DNA from: Echinometra lucunter
Lineage: Eukaryota > Echinodermata > Echinoidea > Camarodonta > Echinometridae
Assembly: GCA_029962745.1 (NCBI GenBank)
Contig: CM057154.1
Span: 838,955-902,954 of the forward strand
Length of the DNA stretch: 64,000 bases
Direction: 5' to 3'
Made by a program: the position numbers and the translations under genes. Position 1 is the first letter of the stretch, and each line of letters begins with the position of its first letter. The notes below the pieces were generated by a model that saw nothing but the letters and a program-made list of their open reading frames with translations, was not told where the DNA came from and did no database searches. Of the stretch, positions 13,246 through 59,083 are shown one piece after another.

Positions 13246-13259
13246 GTTGCCATGGCAAC
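13246..13259. promoter_or_regulatory. Perfect palindromic X-box (RFX site)
   Basis: GTTGCCATGGCAAC is an exact, fully palindromic RFX X-box. It ends a roughly 290-bp CpG-containing, non-repetitive patch (about 12960-13290) that contrasts with the polypurine tract starting just after it. It lies about 10.4 kb after NOL4 exon 1, in the presumed first intron. With the X-box at 2161 it suggests RFX control of NOL4, as inference. Confidence 0.6.
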
Positions 13260-13288
13260 GCGTGATTTCCTCTGTCAGTGCATCTTAG

Positions 13289-14420
13289 ATGGTGGGAGAG
13301 GTATTCAAAGGAAGGAGGAGTTAGCGGAAGAGGAGAAATGGGAGAGAGAGATTTAGAATTGGGGATGGAGAGAGGAAGATAGAGAGGGAGAGAGGAAGAG
13401 AGAGAGATAGGATAGGATAGGGAAAGAGTGAAGAGGTATGGTTTGAAATGAAAAAAGAGAGAAGGGGAGAGATGCATGCATATAGAGTGAGATCGAGGAG
13501 TCGGGCTTTCAAAAGAGAGAGAGAGAGAGAAGAGGGGGGCGGAGGGAGTGGAGAAGAGAGAAAGATTGGATAGGGAGAGAGTGAAGAGGTATGTGGTATG
13601 AAATGAAAAAAGAGAGAGAGAGAAGGAGAGGGGTGCGTGGGATCGGGAAAGATCGAGGAGTCGGCCTTAAAATAAAAAAAAAAAGAGAGGAAGGTGCAAG
13701 GTGGGTGAAAGGAATCGCTTTGAAAGAGAGAAAAGGGGTGACTTTGAGGAAGAAGGAGAAGAGGTGAAACAGTGAAAAGGGGGAACATGCAGAATAAGCT
13801 TATAAGACAGAGACAAGAGGGTAGAAATTAGAGAAGCCAGAAGAAGGAGAAAACTAAGACATGAATGAGAGAGGAGAACGGTTGGGGTCGTTGTTTTATT
13901 GGTTTTTGGTTTTTGTTTTTTGTTTTGTTGTTTTGTTGTTGTTGTTTTGTTTTTGTCTTTTGTTTTGTTTTGTTTATTTTTGGAAGTGGGGGTTTAGAGA
14001 GAGATGAGATAGCCAAAAAAAATAGGAAAGAAAGAAACAAAAGTACTGGCAGGACACAGAGAGAAGGGGAATTATAGAGGGAATATGAGAGAGGGAGATG
14101 AAGAAGATGTAATAGATGGGGGGGGGGGGGGTGGGGGGTATTTGACGAGGAAATGCTATCTGGACGGGTAAATCTTGGTATTGTCTTATTTGTCGATCCA
14201 TATCAATCCATATTTGGATTGAAGGGATAATGACTGAACGAAGGGAGAGAGAGAGAGAGAAAGTAGTGATGCAGAGACGGAAAGAAGGCAAGATAGAACC
14301 TAGGGAGAAACTACAAGGATAGGGAAAATCTGAATGAGAGAAAGAGAAAGAGAGTGGGAGAATCTGATGAGAGAAAGAGAGAAAGAGCGAAGGAGAGAGA
14401 GAGTGGGAGAGAGAGTCAAT
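13289..14420. repeat. 1.1 kb polypurine (GA-rich) tract
   Basis: The plus strand is overwhelmingly A and G for about 1.1 kb, broken by a T/G-rich patch (13885-13985), a G homopolymer (about 14118-14131) and a short unique patch at 14150-14225. Antisense frames rich in Ser/Pro/Leu/Phe across it are artefacts of the composition. Confidence 0.85.
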
Positions 14421-14649
14421 GGAGCAAAGAGAGTAATGGTGTGCTGGTTATAATGGGACTCGGGGAGCAAGCGTTGGGTTTCTTTGAATCAAGGCTCACA
14501 ATATACACTGATATTAAATTAAATGTTACAGAAGCTAAAAAGCCAGGGTGATAATTTCCAGAGCTCTGTGGTAGCATGAAGGGATGTTATGATATCAAAA
14601 TTTGATATGCAAGAAGTATCAATATCAATATTATTTTTGTCACTATTAT

Positions 14650-14914
14650 TCTCATTATTATGATCATTATCATTATCATCATCATCATCATCATCATCGT
14701 CGTCATATTCACTGTTGCTTTTAGTAGTAGCAGTAGCAGTAGCAGCAGTAGCAGTAGCAGCAGCAGTAGCAGTAGCAGCAGCAGCAGCAGCAGCAGTAGC
14801 AGCAGTAGCAGTAGCAGCAGCAGTAGCAGTAGCAGCAGCAGTAGCAGCAGTAGCAGTAGCAGCAGCAGTAGCAGCAGCAGTAGTAGTAGTAGTATTGTTA
14901 TTATTATTATTATT

Positions 14915-14953
<39 letters not shown>

Positions 14954-14955
14954 TT
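14650..14955. repeat. Compound trinucleotide microsatellite
   Basis: In order: (ATC)n with GTC variants, then about 170 bp of mixed (GCA)/(GTA) triplets, then (TTA)n and (ATC)n. All six frames stay open, giving poly-Ser, poly-Leu, poly-Ala/Val, poly-Asp and poly-Met readings. None is flanked by recognisable protein sequence. Confidence 0.95.
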
Positions 14956-16952
14956 CGTCATCCTCATTATCATTAGTATTCATTGCTATTCTGTCACTGC
15001 TTCAACTCGGATTAAAACTATACCATTATCATACTGAGTGATGTTAATTCTTTGATACTCGAGAAAACTATTAAAATTGATCTTTTACCTAGCCCCATAA
15101 TATCACATAAATTATTCTTGCGTACGTTTCGAACAAAAATAATGACCAAAATATTGTAAAATGGAAGATTTATGTCAATTTTTTTTATTTCTTTTTATTT
15201 TTTTTATTTTTTTATTTTTTGCTTAGACTTGAATATTTATTTCTAGTTCTTGTGTGTTGCCATACTATCACACCTATTGAGCTGACGTCATTGCGTTCTC
15301 GGCAGGTTTTAACAGTGGGGCGTCTTGTAAATCTCTGAAACTAAATGAACTGTTTTCTTAATAAATTTGATCGTTGATGTCAAGCTTTTCGACATATAAA
15401 AAGCCATCCTCCCCAGCATGAATTTGACATACTAGTATTATTCTGAAGTGTTAATATTTCGACGCAGTGGGGCATTATAAATGATTTGAACCCCTCACGC
15501 TCGTATTCGCTTATTCCTTCAATTATTTTCGATCATCAACACGAACAAAGCAGTGTTTTCAGTCGTCTTAATGTTAATGTCGCGTAAAATGAATCAGCTT
15601 TAATATTCACTGATGGCATCTGTCAAAATAATAGTGTTTTCTCGAGATTACGGAAGCATGTACATCGGCTTTGGAAATCACTGCAAGATTTGTGTCTTTA
15701 AGACTATGAATAGTATTTCCATTATAAATATTCTCTTGTCATGCTTATGTATTCCATTTAAAACAAAGGTTACATTTCCGTGTAATTCTGAACGGTTACG
15801 AGATTGCGTTGTGGGAATAGGAGACGTACGGGGTGTCTAAAAAAATCATTTAGACTTTTTATTAGTAACATTTCAAACAATACGTTACCATTCCAAATGA
15901 AATTTCATGAGTAATGATTTGTAAATCTCCCCTAAACTTTGTACCAATTTCGCAAGGATCTACGTTAAACCTACAAAACAGTGGTTTTTAACTAAAACGT
16001 AGTGTTTCCCAGTTGTTATAGGGATAGCGCGTTGAATAATAGCGGTGCACGTCAATATAAGTTTACCCGTCGCTGCTGCATTACACAACAAACCTGAAGT
16101 CATTCTGTTAACTCAAAATCACCAAGACACCATTTAGATTTACACCCCCCCCCCAAAAAAAAAAAAAAAAAATAGGTACCTTTTAAGCACTAGACATGTT
16201 AGAATCAAAAAGAAATTTTTCCAAACAATTGTGACGTTATCTACTTATCAACTCCTTTATATTATTTTCAGTCATGCTTGTGTGTATACAGTGAACTGCT
16301 GAAAACAACCACGCGCTGTTTTAAAGGAAAGGAAAAAAAAACGTATATGCTTCTCACATTTTCAAATACTTAATTCAAGTTTAGCAGCAAACACAAAACA
16401 TTGATGTCTTGAAGTGCATTCTCATAAGATTTCTGAGTTAAGTTTCTTTAAGTTTCTTTATGTTTCTTCCCATATTTGATTTGGCCACTCTTCTTCTGTA
16501 GTTAAAAAAAAAATACTTAAGACACAAAATTACTTTAATTTTGTCTAAATAACGTGAATAACGTAAAGTTTGATGTTTGACATAATTATTCAATGCCATT
16601 TTTCTGTTACAAAAATGAAGTTTAATGAGAACTTGCCGCAAAATGTCCAGGCGACATGTACATTATATGCTCACAACGGACTGATGCTCTTCAACGCGCC
16701 CTCTTTGTAGCACCTAAAACTTATAGATCCGTGTGAAATTTGCAAAATATTTTGTAGATACTGCTACAACGTTAACCAAGACATTTAAATAAAGGATGAT
16801 CTCGTACTTTTTAAGATATTACTGAGAAGAATTCCGTTGCTTTTTTTTCTAAGAAAATCCTATGCTTTACGAAAGTAAGTGAATGAGAAAAAAAGAGAAG
16901 AAGACGGCAAAGGAGGAGAAAAGAGGAAAGAAAAGGCAAAGAAAGGATATTG

Positions 16953-17452
16953 NNNNNNNNNNNNNNNNNNNNNNNNNNNNNNNNNNNNNNNNNNNNNNNN
17001 NNNNNNNNNNNNNNNNNNNNNNNNNNNNNNNNNNNNNNNNNNNNNNNNNNNNNNNNNNNNNNNNNNNNNNNNNNNNNNNNNNNNNNNNNNNNNNNNNNNN
17101 NNNNNNNNNNNNNNNNNNNNNNNNNNNNNNNNNNNNNNNNNNNNNNNNNNNNNNNNNNNNNNNNNNNNNNNNNNNNNNNNNNNNNNNNNNNNNNNNNNNN
17201 NNNNNNNNNNNNNNNNNNNNNNNNNNNNNNNNNNNNNNNNNNNNNNNNNNNNNNNNNNNNNNNNNNNNNNNNNNNNNNNNNNNNNNNNNNNNNNNNNNNN
17301 NNNNNNNNNNNNNNNNNNNNNNNNNNNNNNNNNNNNNNNNNNNNNNNNNNNNNNNNNNNNNNNNNNNNNNNNNNNNNNNNNNNNNNNNNNNNNNNNNNNN
17401 NNNNNNNNNNNNNNNNNNNNNNNNNNNNNNNNNNNNNNNNNNNNNNNNNNNN
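16953..17452. other. Assembly gap of exactly 500 N
   Basis: The gap is exactly 500 bases, a placeholder size used by some scaffolding software (for example Hi-C joining), so its true length is unknown. It separates the NOL4 side from the modular-gene side. Open frames reported through the N run are meaningless. Confidence 0.99.
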
Positions 17453-17993
17453 TATTTGCAGAAAAAAACGTTTACTTTGTTTTCAAATAATTCTTGATTT
17501 CAGTGGATGCAAAGAAGATAAAGGAAAGGAAACTGTATACATTAGGCTACAGCTATAGTAATATTCAGGGCTATCAAGAAATAAATGTGTCTACACTATT
17601 AACAGGACACTACCGAGGTCCCTGCAGTATAAGATAACTTGTGGTGAAAACCAGCAAGTAAAGGTATTTTGAACCAAAAATTTGAATCTATAAGACAAAT
17701 CTTAATACTATAATAACTGGATGTGTGTTCATGAGAGTTTTTCTTTATCAGTTTATGAACAATAAGTTGTTTATTTCATACACAGGTAGAAGTAATATTT
17801 TTAAAAGGTTATTTTCACAGTGCACCTCTGCCACTTCTATGGTAATTGCAATAGAATAAAAGGATGTGGATGCTTGTGCTCATTCGTAACATGTGTTAAT
17901 TCCAAACTGGTCTCTTGTAAAAAAAATCTCACACAATACAACATCTCGAGCTGTTTCCAATTTCAATCACTCACACATTTTTCATCATCTCAC
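17453..17993 (-). other. Candidate 3' UTR and flank of the modular gene
   Basis: No exon is recognised. On the minus strand, AATAAA occurs at 17775-17770, about 220 bases after the proposed stop codon, a plausible polyadenylation signal. The rest is AT-rich unique DNA up to the gap. Confidence 0.4.
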
Positions 17994-52967
<34,974 letters not shown>

Positions 52968-53200
52968 CTGCAGACAAAAAAGATCAAAAGGAAAACAATG
53001 AAGTCATTCAAAGTACTTGTTCAAAGTATATATAGGATAAACAGTGGTACAGAACAATAGAAAGGAGCAATACCTATTGTGAAGTATGTGCAAGATTTGA
53101 AAAAGTAACGGTGTCTATTAGCTATTTTTTGCGTTCTCCTTTCTCACGTTCTCCTTTCTGTTTCCACGCCTTCCCTCGATGTCTTTTTCTGTCTCTTATA

Positions 53201-54280
53201 CACTGTAAAAAGGGATTGGTCAGAATGACCAAAATATGGGTCAATTCTAACCAAAGCTATTGATGAATATTATGTCCGACCGACATAATGGTTAGAATAA
53301 CCAATCCAAGATGGGTTGTCTTTTTCCATTCAATTTAATTCATTTTTTTTCGCAAAATAAAAATACATTATAATATTACAATAACATAAAATGCGTATAT
53401 ACAATATTCTGCGGGGCTTTCCTCGAAGGTTAAAAACCTGTAATTTAGGATCGCCCAATAATATTCAACCAATAATAATGGTCAGATTTCTAACCAATCT
53501 CCAGATGGTTATTCCAACCAATACAATGGTTGTATTCGTTTTCTTAACCAATTTTTCTTGGTCATTTATAACCTATTGTGTTTGTTCATGAATTGGCTTA
53601 GCTCCAACGGAATAACCAAAATGTATTTGTTATGATAGCATGTTTTTACAGTTGTTTTTTTTTTATAATGTTACTGCATATGTCACAGGAACTTTTCTAT
53701 CAATCGCATTGCGGGCCCACATAGCAGCCTCTAATAATCCTAACCTATCCTAATCCTACACTAACTTATTCCTATAGCCCTACATCTTTTACCTAGTTAT
53801 TAGCATGTGATATCTACTTCATTATATAGGGGGTATAGTGGTGTACTTGTTAAAAACGGTTACAGGTTCCAGTTTTCTAATTTAGATTTTAAAATGCCTC
53901 CTCATAAATACATGTTCGAATTATATGGAACATTATTAATGCAAATACATTTTGCATTGCAGTTTAAAATGTTACCGATGCATATATACAAAATATCAAA
54001 TGATATTTATAGATTTTCGAAAAATTTGGTTGTTATATGTTAGATCATGAATATTCATAATAGTCGCATAGGAATATTCATAATGGTCGCATATTATGAA
54101 TATTCATTGATTTCCATGACCAATACATTGGTTGCTGCAACCAATAATTTCATGATAATTTCAAATGGTTGATGGTTAACCAATAATTGGTACAGTTTGA
54201 CCCAAGCTTTGGTTGAAAATAACCAATATGGTGTTGACCAACTGGATTGGTAGTTTTTTGACCAATCCTTTTTTAGAGTG
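53201..54280. mobile_element. 1.08 kb MITE with TA duplication and ACCAAT/ATTGGT repeats
   Basis: Flanked by TA on both sides. Inverted ends CACTGTAAAAAGGGATTGGT and ACCAATCCTTTTTTAGAGTG. Both subterminal regions are full of ACCAAT, TTGGT and GACC motifs in both directions, as in transposase-binding arrays. No coding frame. Tc1/mariner-like non-autonomous element. Confidence 0.75.
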
Positions 54281-56033
54281 TAACAATCATAATTTAGTAA
54301 TGTATTTAATGGAAGATGAGGGGAGGGGGATCGGATTTGATATACATAACATGTTTCTTATCTGTAGTTTTATTATTATTTGGAATATGTGTTTAATTTC
54401 TTTTCTTTTTTGGCTCCTAGGAAGAACAGAGGTATTTAATTTACTATGACTCTGAATAGAGCCTCGCACTAATATTTTGTATATCTGTTATTTTCTAATT
54501 CAACATTTTTTTTTCAACATTCAACATTTATTATAGATAGATATAAAATCAAGGTTATAAAATTCAAAGTTCACAAATAGATCATAGAAATGTGATCAGT
54601 AACAATACAATTATAAACAAGAAACAAACGTAGTACTTGTACAAGTACAAAAGGAGAACGTATACATAGACGTTACTAAAAATTAGAAATGTGTACAAAT
54701 AGAAAACTAAAAACGGGAGACCTATGACTTGTAAATTGGTTTTAGATTTGATTTACACAATTTCTTTATAATCATATGTTTTCACAATTGGAGACTTTAG
54801 GTAACGCCATGTGATATCCTTATTGAAAGGCTGTTGGTATCTTCTTTTACTAAAAGAGCCCACTTATGTGGCGTTTAGAGGAATTACAGAAAAAAGGCGA
54901 TGATATGGTTGAATAAATTTTGTATAGGAACACTTACACAAGACTATTTTTGGCTTATGTTTTCAGTGTTTAAACACCAAAAATGAGGTGAAATGGAAAG
55001 GAGGAAAATGAGGAAGAGTGATTGAGTTCATGAAAGTTGTGAGCATGTCACGAAGTTCGAAGAAATGTTCTGAAAAGAACTGTTAGTATTTTCTCTGTGG
55101 AGTAGATCTGAAAGGTTGATCTCTTAATGAGTATACATGTACATGGTCTAATTGTGAATAATCGCCACTATGGAAACCTACAGAGAAAATCTAATTCTTA
55201 TGTTTATGTTTTAGACATTTAATGCGGAAAATGAAACCAAACCAAACCAAACCAAGTCAAGCCTTCTCCTCATTTTTCTAAATTAGAATCCCCTATTCGA
55301 CTAAAGGATATACTTGCCCCCTACCTCTCTGTCTGAAAGTTCATGCATCCATGACTATTAAAAGTGAAAATAAAATTAGTATATGAACCTTGTGGTAAAC
55401 ACTCCAAAGGGCATGTTTTCGTTGAGACATTTGTTTTCTTTCAAAACGTGATTTTATGAATGCTATATTTTGTTTGTCTTCTATACATGAACAAATACTC
55501 TCAACGTCTGTTTTAAGTGAAGTATAGTTAAATATGCTTCAAACATCACGTAGAGTGAATTCAAAAGATGAATTCTGTAGTCAAATCGATGCACTATTCA
55601 AGGGTTTGTTTGCAGTTTCCACAGACCTGTTGAAAACATCCAGAAGATTTCAAGAACGATAGATACTTATATGCAAACATGCAAAGTGTTGTCAGAACTC
55701 AGTTTTGAAGCTTCTGATATAATTTCAATAAATTTAAAGTCCTCAATATGTACTTTCTCTATATATCTCTCTCACCCTTCTTTCTTCTTTCACCTATTGT
55801 TTTCCACCCTTTCATGCTATCCGCAGGAAAAAAAAAACATTTATGTAATCGTTATTTTCCTTTTACATGATACATCATTTCACTAAGCTTACAGAAAATG
55901 TACTTTATATTCAAATTCATACTCAACATTTTCAATGAAACATATTGGCCCGAATTCACATTTGGCTTAACTTCTTTTGTGAATTCTGGCCACAGTGGTC
56001 AGTGCATAAACACTTGTGCATGTCCTTTATATA

Positions 56034-56332
56034 GTGGCACTGAAGTACGCTCGAAAACAGGTCATGTGCGACGTGAATTTCGCATCCCAGGTCCTGAACT
56101 TCGCATCCGAGGTCATGAAATTCATGACCCGTGGCGCAAACTTCACCTTCCAAGTCGTGAAATTCACGACCCGCGGTGCAAAATTCAGGACTGGGATGCG
56201 AAGTTCGCGCCACGGGTCCTGAATTTCGCACCTCGGGTCGTTAATTTCACGACTTGGGATGCAAAGTTCAGGACCTGGGATGCGAAATTCACGTCGCACA
56301 TGACCTGCTGTCGAGCGTACTTCAGGGCCACC
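56034..56332. mobile_element. Nearly fully palindromic ~300-bp fold-back element
   Basis: The two halves are near complements: GTGGCACTGAAGTACGCTCG at the left and CGAGCGTACTTCAGGGCCAC at the right. Inside, AATTTCGCATCCCAGGTC-like units (TTCGCATC, GAAATTC, GACC) repeat about every 25 bp. Because of the palindrome both strands give similar His/Asp/Arg-rich open frames, which are artefacts. Confidence 0.82.
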
Positions 56333-57479
56333 ATAGCAAAGCCCTATAAAACTTGATAGTGAAATTTCAGTCCCCAATCATTTTATTGAAACTTTATCCA
56401 GTTCTTTTTCTTTTCTCTTCCTTCTTTATATTACATTCTACGCGTAGCTGTCTGTCGGCTTATAAGTCTTTAGATTTGATTTTTAAGGTTTTATTTTTTT
56501 TCTTAAACATTGTGCTTTGAAAACTAGCTTTGATATTTTTCTGATAGATCCTGTGTCATTATAATCTATCTAACTTCTCCGAATGTCCACAGTGCATATC
56601 TATAATTTTTGCCACAAAAATGAAATTTGACACTTATCAGTTTGTTTGCAGTAATCTTAATACCATGTGTAGAAAATGCTTTTGCCCTACAGCATCTAAC
56701 AGGGAAAATGGCGTGTTAGAACTTGCCATCCATTTATGACATAATTTCTCACGTTTATCCCATTAAAAACTATTTATCGAGATTATCAATACCACCACAG
56801 CACTTATTTCATTTATTTTATGTCCACCCACAACTATAAGAAATAAAGTTTCCGAAAAGCTACTCATACCTTCATAAACGTCACGATACAACATTTGAGT
56901 GATTTGTAATGATTAAGCTGCAGTACTTTGTACAACGGCTTGTAATGTAATGTAAACCATGTGCAGTTCATTTCCACGTATTCTGTTTGATTGTTTGTGT
57001 GTTTGTTTTGTTTTGCATAATAGAACAGAATTAAAGGAAAAGAAATAAATTAATGGACGCCCCTCCCCTCGTCGTGCCCCCTGAGTTAGATTTCAGGATG
57101 CGTCACTGGGGGTAGTGTGCTAAAGGCAATGATAAAGAAGACAACTTCATTTCATTTTATTGTATGTGTTGTCATGGTCGTTCTAAAAGCGCGCAGTGTC
57201 AGTTTAAATAGTTCACTTGTTTTGAAATATGTTACATTAGGATTGCCTTCTAAAAATACCCATCATGCTCACATTTTCAAGTCTTAGCTGCATTATGTCT
57301 TGTAAACTTTCGCAATTCGGCTGTGCCGCCATGAAAGTATTTTAATAAACCATTTTGAATTGAATTATCAGAGTATCTGTGTATCTTTACCCATACATGA
57401 TAAGTTCTGATATTAATATGCCGGAATGTTGTTTTAGTTCTTTTTTCTTCATATATATATATATATATATATATTATAG

Positions 57480-57680
57480 CACATGATTTCTTCTGGACAT
57501 TCTTTACCCCCACCAGAAAACGCGCGATGGTTGACAGCCTGCTCAAAGTCCACTGCAGCCAAGACATGACTTCGTAAAACTTTGATCATAACTTCAACAA
57601 AGTTTGCCGCCTACGCTCAAGTATTCTGACGTCATCCCACAATGCTTTGTTTGCATTCTTTGAAAATCGCTTTAAGAAGA
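57480..57680 (-). promoter_or_regulatory. Promoter-like patch with a CRE, minus strand
   Basis: On the minus strand, GCATTGTGGGATGACGTCAG contains a perfect CRE (TGACGTCA at 57634-57627), followed within about 70 bp by a short open frame starting MSWLQWTLSRLSTIARFL. That peptide is not a clear signal sequence and matches nothing I know. It is listed only as a possible start region. Confidence 0.2.
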
Positions 57681-58154
57681 GATATAATATATTATATTAT
57701 ATTCAATCATATCGGATAGAAATGATGACCTCAGTCCTATATTTTGTTGCATCGTCGAATTTGAAATGTGGGCCCCTTCTGACCAAATTGGAGCAGATTT
57801 TGAATGGGTAACGCATTTTTCACAAACGGTACCTTCGAATTTAAAAGTGGTATATCCGAGGATTTTCTTATCAAGTTGATAGCCCTACCATGGCTAAGAT
57901 TAGTCTAGATATCAAGAGAAATTGTAGTCTATGAATTTTTAGATACATGATTAATCTTTGCTAATACTCGGTAAAGTATGGGACAAACATTACAAAATAT
58001 CCTGAACTTTCCCACCAGATTTGCTTCACTTACCTATTCGATAGGTGGGTTTCTTAAAAAAAAAACAACAACAATAACAAAACAACAACTAGTAGAGGTA
58101 TTGCGGTCTAGGACCATATGAATTAATGGTTCGCGTTTCGGGCAGAGGCAGTCC

Positions 58155-58320
58155 TGGGGGGGGGGGGGGGGTTCATAAAGCTGTTCGTAAGTTACACACG
58201 ATTGATGATATGTTTTGTGCTACATGTGAATGATTGAGAATCTAATTAGCACCCAAGAACATGTTCCAGTCATGCGTAAAGTCGTGTGTAACTTACGAAT
58301 AGCTTTATGAAACAACCCCC
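58155..58320. mobile_element. Fold-back MITE, family B, second copy
   Basis: Ends TTCATAAAGCTGTTCGTAAG and CTTACGAATAGCTTTATGAA, core CATGTGAATGATTGAGAATC, which is the reverse complement of the core at about 37795-37815. Bounded by G and C runs. Confidence 0.78.
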
Positions 58321-58833
58321 AGATGTCCTTTGGCAAGACATTAATCTAATTTGCCACTCTCAACCGAGGTGCATAGAAAATGGTTACTTGAAAGGAGGTA
58401 ATTTCGTAAAGATTCTGGTGCCTCGAAAAAGCTTCGCAAAAAACAAAGTTTATTAACACTGAGCATTGTGCATCCCGTGGGAAGCATTACATCCCTTTTT
58501 CTTTAAGTATCTAAGATGATGTTGAGATAATGATAAGAATCACATTTAAAAGGGGGGGGAGCGGGATATATCATCATCATATAGTGTAACCACTGTTTCT
58601 TAGTAAACTTAATTATACATTCCCTAAAGAGCTTCATAACAGCTGAAATATATATGAATATTGACATTGATTTTGCAATGGTTAGATACGAACTACAATA
58701 TGAATATTGTAAACAAATACATCCTACGGTTAAGTTATATGCATTCATCATGCGTACATATACTTATTGAAGTTCAGTTCCATAAATTGGTAGTATTAAT
58801 GGATTCATTCTACTTTCAGTAAGTATATACATA

Positions 58834-59083
58834 CACAGTAAAAACGTTTTATACATCCTGGTTTACTATATGAACTGATCAGGTATTGTTTAAAAGTTTA
58901 AACAACTGTTCAAAGTTTTAAACAGCAATGTTCAATTTTTACTTTTTTATTGTTAAAAAAATTGAACATTGTTGTTGAACTTTTTAAACACTTGTTTAAA
59001 CTTTTAAACAATACCTGATCAGTTCATACAGTAAACCAGGTTTTATAAAATTTATACAAGTTGTTTAATTTCATTTTACTGTG
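58834..59083. mobile_element. 250-bp hairpin MITE with TA duplication
   Basis: TA on both sides, inverted ends CACAGTAAAA and TTTTACTGTG, and long inner arms (CTGATCAGGTATTGTTTAAA with its complement). The ends resemble CACTGTAAAA of 53201-54280, so the two may use the same transposase. Confidence 0.8.

Larger units (their letters stand above)
2839..16952 (+). other. Presumed NOL4 intron 1, up to the assembly gap
   Basis: The stretch from the NOL4 donor to the N gap has no exon I can recognise on either strand. Its open frames are read-throughs of simple repeats or AT-rich DNA. It contains microsatellites (listed separately), C or G homopolymers (about 7986-8003, 9959-9977, 14118-14131), possible regulatory patches and one striking hairpin. 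It would be intergenic if NOL4 continues elsewhere. Confidence 0.55.

Noticed and set aside
13321..14291. Ser/Pro/Leu/Phe-rich antisense frames of 70-155 residues
   Set aside because: They are translations of the polypurine tract complement, with composition fully explained by GA repeats.
14587..15041. Long open frames encoding poly-Ser, poly-Leu, poly-Ala/Val, poly-Asp
   Set aside because: They arise from an (ATC)/(GCA)/(GTA) trinucleotide array that is open in all frames; no flanking domain, splice site or start context supports a gene.
16879..17558. 200-residue open frames across the N run
   Set aside because: The unknown bases are translated as X; only short unrelated ends are real sequence.
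55898..56377. Overlapping 116- to 152-residue frames on both strands with similar sequence
   Set aside because: The two strands look alike because the DNA is a near-perfect palindrome of a fold-back element, not because of a conserved protein.
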